In this document: piece by piece, positions 1 to 5,510 of the stretch
Position numbering within the stretch: the stretch's first letter is position 1
Layout of the letters: each line of letters starts with the position of its first letter
Source: Rhizobacter sp.
GTDB lineage: Bacteria > Pseudomonadota > Gammaproteobacteria > Burkholderiales > Burkholderiaceae
NCBI GenBank assembly: GCA_014379885.1
Contig: JACMKW010000169.1
Coordinates: forward strand, 1-6,095
Direction: 5' to 3'
Length of the DNA: 6,095 bases
Program-made: the position numbers and the translations under genes
Notes under the pieces: generated by a model
Database searches by the model: none
What the model saw: the letters and a program-made list of their open reading frames with translations, nothing else
What the model was told of the DNA's origin: nothing

Positions 1-46
1 GCCCAAGTTTCGCCCGGGCAAGGCCCTCAAGGATGCAGTCAACTGA
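1..46 (+). CDS. hupB: HU-type DNA-binding protein, C-terminal end only
   Basis: Only the last 14 codons and the TGA stop (44-46) lie in the window. They read PKFRPGKALKDAVN, the typical C-terminus of bacterial HU proteins: the conserved PKF-PGK-LK segment that ends the DNA-binding arm and the last helix. HU is a small dimeric nucleoid protein that binds and bends DNA without strong sequence specificity. The hupB assignment, rather than another HU paralogue, rests on ppiD lying downstream, as in the lon-hupB-ppiD order of E. coli. The 5' part is outside the window, so nothing can be said about its start or promoter. A tRNA-Val begins 11 nt after the stop. Confidence 0.88.
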   Translation, partial: PKFRPGKALKDAVN

Positions 47-57
47 TTGAAGTTCTC

Positions 58-133
58 GGGTGCTTAGCTCAGTTGGTAGAGCGGCGCCCTTACAAGGCGT
101 AGGTCGGGGGTTCGAGCCCCTCAGCACCCACCA
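58..133 (+). tRNA. tRNA-Val (anticodon UAC)
   Basis: A complete 76-nt cloverleaf can be folded by eye. The acceptor stem GGGTGCT (58-64) pairs with AGCACCC (123-129). The D-stem GCTC pairs with GAGC (79-82). The anticodon stem GCGCC (84-88) pairs with GGCGT (96-100), including one G-T pair. The anticodon loop CTTACAA holds TAC at 91-93, which reads valine codons GUA, GUG and possibly GUU. The T-arm carries the usual GGTTCGAGCC core. The 3' CCA is encoded (131-133). The gene follows the HU stop codon by only 11 nt, with no room for a separate intergenic promoter, so it is probably released by processing from a hupB transcript (inference). Confidence 0.97.
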
Positions 134-199
134 ACGAGACGCCGCGCGAGCCCCAAGCAGGCACGCAGCCATCAGCTAAAATTCAAGCTGTCCATCCTG

Positions 200-225
200 C
201 AAAGGCGAACCTAGGTTCGCCTTTG
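200..225. terminator. Perfect palindrome, probable intrinsic terminator after tRNA-Val
   Basis: These 26 bases form a perfect inverted repeat: CAAAGGCGAACCT followed directly by its reverse complement AGGTTCGCCTTTG. As RNA this gives a stem of about 11 bp closed by a tight CTAG tetraloop, with a short A tract on the left and a short T tract on the right. It sits 66 nt after the tRNA-Val CCA end and 56 nt before the ppiD start, where a terminator for the hupB-tRNA transcript is expected. The downstream U run is only three bases, so termination may be partial and some ppiD transcription could come by read-through. The symmetry means it could act in either direction. A DNA-binding protein site is the alternative reading. 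Confidence 0.65.
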
Positions 226-271
226 TCGCATCTGGGGGGATCGGTTCTCCTTGCTTTGCGACCCATTGATC

Positions 272-275
272 GAGG
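272..275 (+). promoter_or_regulatory. Ribosome binding site of ppiD
   Basis: GAGG at 272-275 lies six bases before the ATG at 282. This is good Shine-Dalgarno spacing and favours ATG 282 over the TTG at 279, which would sit only three bases from the site. The protein then begins MFEFVRKHT, matching the usual start of this family. Confidence 0.6.
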
Positions 276-281
276 TCTTTG

Positions 282-2216
282 ATGTTTGAATTTGTCCGCA
301 AGCACACGCGCATCCTGCAATTCGTTCTGGTGCTTCTGATTTTCCCGTCGTTCGTGTTCTTCGGGATCCAGGGGTACAGCGGCTTGTCGGAAAGCGGCAA
401 CGCCACCGTGGCTACGGTGGGGTCGCGCAAGATCAGCCAGACCGAGCTCGACGCGGCGCATCGTCGCCAGGTCGACATGCTGCGCAATCAGATGCCCGGC
501 CTCGACGTCAAGATGTTTGATTCGCCGCAGATGAAACGCAACACCCTCGACGGGTTGGTGCGCGAGCAGGTGTTTCTGGCCGCTGCCGACAAGGCAGGCT
601 ACGTGACAACCGACGAGCGCCTGCTGCGCGAGTACATGACCGATCGCCAATTCGACTCGTTCCGGAGGCCCGACGGCAGCCTGAACATTGGCGGCCTGGA
701 GCAGGCTCTCGCCACGCAAGGCTTGAGCAAGCAGGGGTTCGATCAGATCAAGCGCGAAGAACTCATGATGAGGCAGGTGCAGACGGGCCTCGTGGCCACC
801 GTGTTTGCACCGGCCACGGCGGCGTCGGGTGCGATCGACGCCATGTTCCAGCAACGCGAGGTGCAACTGCAGCGCTTCGACACCAAGGACTATCTCGCCA
901 AGGTCAACCCAAGTGCGGGCGACATCGATGCGTACTACAAGAACCCTGCGCACGCCGCGGAGTTCCAGACGCAGGAAAAAGCCGACATCGAATACGTGGT
1001 GCTCGACATCGAGGCCATCAAGAAGGGCATCAAGGTGCCCGAAGAAGAGCTGAAGAAGTACTACGACGACAACGTGGCGAAGCTCTATACCGTCCCGGAA
1101 GAGCGCCGTGCGAGCCACATCCTGATCAAGGCAGACAAGGACATGCCGGCCGACGAGCGTGCCAAGGCACGCGCCAAGGCGGAGTCGGTGTTGGCGCAAC
1201 TCACCAAGAGCCCTGCTGCGTTTGCCGATCTGGCACGCAAGAATTCGCAAGACCCCGGTTCGGCCGAGGCGGGTGGCGAGGTGGATCTCTTCATCGGCAA
1301 AGGGGATACCGACAAGGCCTACGAAGACGCGTTGTTCGCGCTGAAGAAGCCCGGCGACCTGAGCCCGGTCACCGAAACCAAGGCAGGTTTCTACGTCCTC
1401 CAGCTCAAGGCCGTGCGCGGTGGCGACAAGCGCAGCTACGAGAGCGTTCGCGCCGACATCGAGCAAGAGCGCAAGAAGCAGTTGGCCCAACCCGAGTTTG
1501 CGAAAGCGGCAGCCGAGTTCACCAACCTGGTCTATGAACAGTCCGACAGCTTGAAGCCCGCCGTCGACAAGCTCAAGCTGGAGCTGCGCACGGCCAAGGG
1601 CGTGACTCGCATGCCGGCGGCCAATGCAGCGGGCCCCTTGGCATCGAGCAAGATGCTGGAAGCCTTGTTCAGCGCCGACGCCTTGCGCAACAAGCGCAAC
1701 ACCGAAGCGGTGGACACTGGCGCCAACACGCTGGTGTCGGCGCGTATCACCAACTACAGCCCCGCAGCCATGCAGCCGCTGGCCGAGGTCAGCGCCCGGG
1801 TGCGAGAGAAAGTGGTCGCCATTCAGGCTGCGGCACTGGCACGCAAGGAGGGCGAAGCCCGCTTGGCAGTGGCGCGTCAGGCGCCGGGAACCGACCTCGG
1901 CACGCCGCTGCAAACCGTGTCGCGGGCGCAGGCCAAGGACGTGTCCCGGCCGGTGATCGATGCAGTGCTCAAGGTGTCGGCCGCCTCGCTACCTGGTGTG
2001 GCAGGCGTCGAGCTGGGTGATGACGGTTATGTGGTGGCGCGTGTCGTCAAGGTGCTGGGCCGCGACCCGGTGGCGGCCGACCCGACGCGTGCATCCGCGC
2101 AGTACGCGCAGAGCTGGAGCGCGGCCGAGGCTCAGGCCTACTACGCGGCGCTCAAGTCACGCTTTAAGGTCGAGGTGCTGATGCCGGCGGTCGTGGAAAC
2201 TTCGGCGCCCAAGTGA
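282..2216 (+). CDS. ppiD: Peptidyl-prolyl isomerase-family periplasmic chaperone PpiD
   Basis: This 644-residue protein is close in size to E. coli PpiD (623). PpiD is anchored in the inner membrane by one N-terminal helix; its periplasmic part helps newly exported proteins fold near the Sec translocon. Visible here are a short cytoplasmic tip (MFEFVRKHTR), a membrane helix at about residues 11-30, a SurA-like chaperone region to about 200, one parvulin domain at about 273-378 (ERRASHILIK, later GSAEAGGEVDLF and AGFYVLQL), and a C-terminal region rich in Ala, Lys and Glu. The parvulin domain looks catalytically weak: the usual GGDLG-F motif is GGEVDLF, and the final G-[FY]-H-I motif has Tyr where His is expected. 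This fits the view that PpiD parvulin domains are largely inactive and that the protein acts as a chaperone. The start at ATG 282 is chosen over TTG 279 because of ribosome binding site spacing and family form. Gene order hupB-ppiD supports the name. No obvious promoter was found in 226-271. Confidence 0.92.
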   Translation: MFEFVRKHTRILQFVLVLLIFPSFVFFGIQGYSGLSESGNATVATVGSRKISQTELDAAHRRQVDMLRNQMPGLDVKMFDSPQMKRNTLDGLVREQVFLAAADKAGYVTTDERLLREYMTDRQFDSFRRPDGSLNIGGLEQALATQGLSKQGFDQIKREELMMRQVQTGLVATVFAPATAASGAIDAMFQQREVQLQRFDTKDYLAKVNPSAGDIDAYYKNPAHAAEFQTQEKADIEYVVLDIEAIKKGIKVPEEELKKYYDDNVAKLYTVPEERRASHILIKADKDMPADERAKARAKAESVLAQLTKSPAAFADLARKNSQDPGSAEAGGEVDLFIGKGDTDKAYEDALFALKKPGDLSPVTETKAGFYVLQLKAVRGGDKRSYESVRADIEQERKKQLAQPEFAKAAAEFTNLVYEQSDSLKPAVDKLKLELRTAKGVTRMPAANAAGPLASSKMLEALFSADALRNKRNTEAVDTGANTLVSARITNYSPAAMQPLAEVSARVREKVVAIQAAALARKEGEARLAVARQAPGTDLGTPLQTVSRAQAKDVSRPVIDAVLKVSAASLPGVAGVELGDDGYVVARVVKVLGRDPVAADPTRASAQYAQSWSAAEAQAYYAALKSRFKVEVLMPAVVETSAPK

Positions 2217-2243
2217 CGGCACTGTTGCCGCGTCCGTTATACT
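2213..2243 (+). promoter_or_regulatory. Putative sigma-70 promoter of tRNA-His
   Basis: TATACT at 2238-2243 matches five of six bases of the -10 consensus and lies about 13 bases before the first base of the tRNA. It is followed by a GC-rich stretch (CGCGGG), the kind of discriminator common at stringently controlled stable-RNA promoters. The best -35 candidate is GTGACG at 2213-2218 (four of six, 19-bp spacer), which includes the ppiD stop codon. The -35 part is much less certain than the -10. Confidence 0.5.
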
Positions 2244-2255
2244 CGCGGGCTCTAC

Positions 2256-2332
2256 GGTGGCTGTAGCTCAGTTGGTAGAGTCCAGGATTGTGATTCCTGT
2301 TGTCGTGGGTTCGAGCCCCATCAGCCACCCCA
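2256..2332 (+). tRNA. tRNA-His (anticodon GUG)
   Basis: A complete cloverleaf is visible. The acceptor stem GTGGCTG (2257-2263) pairs with CAGCCAC (2322-2328). It is extended by the extra 5' G at 2256 facing discriminator C73 at 2329, the identity pair specific to bacterial tRNA-His. The D-stem is GCTC with GAGT. The anticodon stem CAGGA (2283-2287) pairs with TCCTG (2295-2299) around loop TTGTGAT, with anticodon GTG at 2290-2292. The T-arm has GGGTTCGAGCCCC and the CCA end is encoded (2330-2332). It lies 39 nt after the ppiD stop, has its own promoter candidate and is followed at once by a strong terminator, so it appears to be a stand-alone transcription unit. Confidence 0.97.
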
Positions 2333-2339
2333 AATAAGC

Positions 2340-2372
2340 AAGGCCTCCGATTCATCGGAGGCCTTTTGTTTT
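2340..2372 (+). terminator. Intrinsic terminator of tRNA-His, between convergent genes
   Basis: AAGGCCTCCGAT (2340-2351) pairs perfectly with ATCGGAGGCCTT (2354-2365) and is followed by TTTTGTTTT (2364-2372). This is a textbook Rho-independent terminator, starting eight bases after the tRNA CCA end. The converging histidine kinase gene stops at 2390, so the hairpin lies between the two units. Read on the minus strand the stem is followed by a poorer U tract (TTGCTTATTT), so it may also work, less well, for the kinase operon. Confidence 0.9.
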
Positions 2373-2389
2373 GGGCTTCTTTTGGGGCA

Positions 2390-4678
2390 TCAAGGTTTTT
2401 CGGACAACTGCCGGATGCACACCCGGCAGCAAATGCCACCGGCCGGAACTTCTTTCCACGCCACCTCGCCGCCCAACTGCTTGACGCGCTTGCGCACGCC
2501 GCCCAGGCCCAATCCATGGGCCCAGGCCTGCGGGTTGCGGCCTACACCGTTGTCGGTGACAGTGAGGTCCAGGCGGTCGCCCTCCAGCACGAACTCGATG
2601 TCGACCCGGCGCGCCTGTGAATGCGCGATGACGTTGCTGACCAGCTCACGCATCGCCCGCGTGAGGGCCGACCACTGCACCACAGTCAGCGACATGTCCC
2701 GGTCCGCGCTGAAACTCCAGCCCAAGGAGATGTGCGCGGCGGAGAGGCGCTGCGTCAGGTCGGACTTCCACTCCGCGGCGGCATGCGAGAGCGGGTGGTT
2801 GGGCGCCGCCAGGCCGCGTGTGAGCGTCTTCAGGTCTTGCAGGGTATGGCGAACGTAGTCTTCCATCTCGGGCGACTGCGCTTTGTACATGAGGGTGAGC
2901 AACCGGGCGCCGATGTCGTCGTGCAGGTCTTGCGCCAGGCGCAGCCGCTCTTCGCTGCGGCCTTGTTCAACTGCCTTGTCAAACGCCACGGCTCGGCGCA
3001 ACTGCTCCACCACACGCTCGGCCAGGCGTGCGTCTTCTGTCGTGAAAAGGCGGCGGCCATGTTGAGCGAAGCGAATCAGGATGGCGCCGGTTTCGGGGGC
3101 ATCACCTTGGGCCAGCTCGGGAACAGGAATCAGCAGGGTCGAGCCACCGCCCGTGACACGTGTGCTCGGGATGTGTTTGTCGATGAGCAAGGCTTCCATG
3201 GGTTCGAACAACTCGCGCAGCAGCTGCGTCAGCAGGGCCGGCGTGCGCTCGGGGTGGGCCTCGACTTCACGTGCAATGCGATAGAGCTTTTCGAACATGC
3301 GCTCGGTGGTGAGCACGTTCTGGTTGCGCAGCTGGTTGAGCAGCCATTGGCGTGCGCCGGAGTACAGGCCTAGCGAAAGAAACAGCGCCAGAGTGAGCGA
3401 GGCAAACTGGCCAAGCGAGAAGGCGGCCACGAAGAGCAGGTCAAGCGCCGTGGCAATGGTGCTGATGGCGGCGAGCAGCGAAAACTCGCGCATCACTTGC
3501 TGCGATTTCGACAAAAAGGGCAACAGCAGCAGCAGCGAGGCAAAGAACACCGACCAGATCGTTGGCCCGACCGCGGCGATCTGCAGTTGAACCGACGGCA
3601 TGCTGTTGCCGGCCGCGAGTGCGAGCGTCAACAGCCCCCAAGCGCTGACCGCGAGGATGCCGAAGCGCCGCATCACGACGGCAAAGGGGTGGGGCTCAAT
3701 TTTGTGCGACCAGGTGAGCAGCCCGATCGCCAGCAGGCCCAGCGTGGCAACACTGCCCTGAACCCACCACCAGGCCCCAGCGAGCTGCCCGCTGCCCAGC
3801 AGCACGATCAGCGCGGCTACGCCCAGCCAGCCCAACCAAGCCACGCTGGCTGCACCGGGTATGCGCCGCGGATGCAGGGCCGAGGCGTGCACCACGGCGA
3901 TGGCGGTGAGCAGATCCAGGCTCATGCGCACCGGCATGTTCCAGTGCGGCAGCGGCAAGGGAAGCGCCAGCTCCATGCTCGACTCGATGGCGATGAAGGC
4001 GAGATTGCCCGCCTGGCACAACGCAGCCAGCGCGTAGAGAAGATTGCGCGCGGTGGGCCGCGCCAGTACCACCACCATGGCCACCAGGTAGAGCACCAGT
4101 GCCAAGCCCGAGAGCAACCAGAACATCGCGCCCAGCGAGCCCAGGCCACGCCGCTCGAGCGTATTTTCGACCATCTCGCCTTCGGAGAAGAAGAGCTTGA
4201 CCTTGCCGTGTGCGAGTGCCGTGGACAGCTGCTCGTGCATGGCGCGGTGGCGCTCGCGTTCGATGTCGCTGGTGAGCCAGCGCGACGAGCGCCGCAGCGT
4301 GAGCGCATCCACCACGGCCACGCTGTTGCCGCCGATCACACCGATCAGCGCACGGCCTTCGTGCGGCTTGAGCACAGGGTCGGCAGACGACAACAGCTCG
4401 AGCTGACCTTGTGCGCCGGCTCGCCAGGTGGCGTCGATACGCGGGGCGTCAGCCAGCCAACGTGCCAGCAGCAGCACGGTCACACACCCGATCAGGGCAG
4501 CCACCACGAGCAGCCGCAGCCGCCAGCCCATCCAGCGCGACAAGGGCTCGTCGCTGCCGAAGTTGCGATCAATCAACCCGGAGTCGAGCGCGGTCGAGTC
4601 GGGGCCCAGGCTGTTGTAGCCGCTGGTCACGGCGTCAGCCGCGCTTGAAGAAGGCGAACCCGGCAGGCGCACGTCCAT
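2390..4678 (-). CDS. Polytopic membrane sensor histidine kinase, HisKA_3 / NarL-DesK class
   Basis: This 762-residue kinase is predicted to autophosphorylate on His and pass the phosphate to the response regulator encoded just upstream. In order: a Ser/Ala/Asp-rich N-terminal tail (1-50); TM1 at about 53-76; a soluble, probably periplasmic, stretch at 77-183; then about nine hydrophobic segments from 184 to 444, giving roughly ten in all. A probable GAF-like cytoplasmic region follows (about 455-570). The dimerisation/phosphoacceptor motif is RLAQDLHDDIGARLL with His586. The ATPase domain has an N-box (RELVSN, Asn682), a DNGVG box (709-713) and a Gly-rich HGLGLGG (721-727). All key catalytic residues are present. 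The start at 4678 lies 16 nt after the regulator's stop, implying co-transcription and probable translational coupling. Met50 is an alternative start that would drop the tail. The signal is unknown; the layout (periplasmic domain plus multi-span unit) resembles 7TM-type sensors, but I cannot name the sensor family. Confidence 0.93.
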   Translation of the reverse strand: MDVRLPGSPSSSAADAVTSGYNSLGPDSTALDSGLIDRNFGSDEPLSRWMGWRLRLLVVAALIGCVTVLLLARWLADAPRIDATWRAGAQGQLELLSSADPVLKPHEGRALIGVIGGNSVAVVDALTLRRSSRWLTSDIERERHRAMHEQLSTALAHGKVKLFFSEGEMVENTLERRGLGSLGAMFWLLSGLALVLYLVAMVVVLARPTARNLLYALAALCQAGNLAFIAIESSMELALPLPLPHWNMPVRMSLDLLTAIAVVHASALHPRRIPGAASVAWLGWLGVAALIVLLGSGQLAGAWWWVQGSVATLGLLAIGLLTWSHKIEPHPFAVVMRRFGILAVSAWGLLTLALAAGNSMPSVQLQIAAVGPTIWSVFFASLLLLLPFLSKSQQVMREFSLLAAISTIATALDLLFVAAFSLGQFASLTLALFLSLGLYSGARQWLLNQLRNQNVLTTERMFEKLYRIAREVEAHPERTPALLTQLLRELFEPMEALLIDKHIPSTRVTGGGSTLLIPVPELAQGDAPETGAILIRFAQHGRRLFTTEDARLAERVVEQLRRAVAFDKAVEQGRSEERLRLAQDLHDDIGARLLTLMYKAQSPEMEDYVRHTLQDLKTLTRGLAAPNHPLSHAAAEWKSDLTQRLSAAHISLGWSFSADRDMSLTVVQWSALTRAMRELVSNVIAHSQARRVDIEFVLEGDRLDLTVTDNGVGRNPQAWAHGLGLGGVRKRVKQLGGEVAWKEVPAGGICCRVCIRQLSEKP

Positions 4679-4694
4679 GGCGCCTGCGGCAATA

Positions 4695-5438
4695 TCAGAC
4701 CAGGCCTTGCTTGCTGGCCAGCACTGCGGCCTCGGCTCGGCTGGACACGTTCAATTTCTTGTAGATCGACTTGATGTGGTCGTTGACCGTGAACCACTTG
4801 ATGCCCATCAGGTTGGCGATTTCCTTGATGGTGAAGCCCTTGCTGAGGTACGTGAGCACCTCGCTCTCGCGCGGCGTGAGGCGTTCGTGGTCGAGCGGGG
4901 CACCACGACCCAGTGGCATCGGGCGGCTGCTCTGAAAGCCCGAGGTGCCGGCGAGGCCGGGCTCGGACAGACCACCCATGCCGCCCGGCCCTTGCCGGAA
5001 GTGGCTCAGCAGGCGGCGTGCGATGGCGGGCGACAGCGGCGGCTGGCCGCGCACGATTTTTTGCAGCTCTTCGACCAGCACCTCGAAGCGGTCTTCCTTC
5101 AGCAGGTAGCCGTCGGCACCGCATTGCAGGGCAGGGAAGAGGTGGTCGTCATCGGAGTACAGCGTGGTGACGATCTTGGTGGCCGGGTAGCGGGCCAGCT
5201 CGGCCAGCAGCTCCATGCCGTTGCCGTCAGGCAGCTCCAGATCGACCAGCACCAGTTTGAACGGATCTGCGGGGGGCTCGATGCGTTGGGGGTCGAGCAG
5301 GCCCACTTGCCGGCGTGCGCTTTCCAGGTCGCCGGCTTCGGTGATGACGATGGTGTCGCTGAAACTCTCGCGCACCACGCGGCTGAGAAAGCTGCGTGCG
5401 ACGGGGTTGTCCTCAACGATCAAAACCTTGATGGCCAT
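4695..5438 (-). CDS. NarL/FixJ-family two-component response regulator
   Basis: A 247-residue DNA-binding transcription regulator. The receiver domain (about 3-135) has the acidic pair Glu9-Asp10 (VLIVEDNP), the phosphoacceptor Asp66 (LVLVDLELPDG), switch Thr91/Thr92 (KIVTTLY) and conserved Lys114 (YLLKED). The LuxR-type helix-turn-helix is at about 186-243 (LTPRESEVL, then GFTIKEIANLMGI, TVNDHIKSIYKKL). Between them is a Gly/Pro/Ser-rich linker at about 148-185, longer than is common in this family. The receiver also carries extra residues between helix 2 and strand 3 (LLDPQRIEPPADPF), which push Asp66 beyond its usual place in the mid-50s. It is first in the operon with the kinase, its probable partner. 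The Shine-Dalgarno is weak: only GGA next to the ATG, with a poor GAGAG farther upstream. Target genes cannot be read from this window. Confidence 0.94.
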   Translation of the reverse strand: MAIKVLIVEDNPVARSFLSRVVRESFSDTIVITEAGDLESARRQVGLLDPQRIEPPADPFKLVLVDLELPDGNGMELLAELARYPATKIVTTLYSDDDHLFPALQCGADGYLLKEDRFEVLVEELQKIVRGQPPLSPAIARRLLSHFRQGPGGMGGLSEPGLAGTSGFQSSRPMPLGRGAPLDHERLTPRESEVLTYLSKGFTIKEIANLMGIKWFTVNDHIKSIYKKLNVSSRAEAAVLASKQGLV

Positions 5439-5475
5439 TCCGTGGGGGTGCTCTCAGGAGGGGGCTTGCATCGTA

Positions 5476-5510
5476 GCGCACTCGATGTACGCAGGTGTAT
5501 CCCGCACTCG
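5476..5510. promoter_or_regulatory. Possible operator: direct repeats around an imperfect dyad
   Basis: In the 72-nt gap between the broken binding-protein gene and the response regulator, CGCACTCG occurs twice on the plus strand (5477-5484 and 5503-5510, 26 bp apart). Between the copies is an imperfect dyad, GATGTACGCAGGTGTATC (5484-5501), in which five of nine base pairs are symmetric. This could be a binding site controlling the regulator-kinase operon, possibly by autoregulation. A TACGAT at 5475-5470 on the minus strand might be a -10 element, but no convincing -35 accompanies it. Repeats this short can occur by chance, so confidence is low. Confidence 0.2.

Noticed and set aside
177..182. 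TAAAAT as a possible -10 for ppiD
   Set aside because: No acceptable -35 lies 16-19 bp upstream, and a start here would place the perfect palindrome inside the leader. The evidence is too weak for a feature.
279..281. TTG as the ppiD start codon
   Set aside because: The ATG directly after it has proper spacing from GAGG (272-275) and gives the family's usual N-terminus.
183..1913. Long open frame (576 codons) on the minus strand opposite ppiD
   Set aside because: It runs antisense to an unmistakable ppiD gene, and its His/Arg/Leu-rich translation shows no domain. Long antisense frames are expected opposite GC-rich codons with strong third-position bias.
58..2332. tRNA genes as integration sites of a mobile element
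   Set aside because: No copy of a tRNA 3' end is repeated elsewhere in the window, no integrase is present, and the flanking genes are conserved chromosomal ones.
3497..4648. Plus-strand open frame (383 codons) opposite the histidine kinase
   Set aside because: It is composition-driven (Gln/His/Arg-rich) and antisense to a kinase with all its catalytic motifs. It has no recognisable motif of its own.
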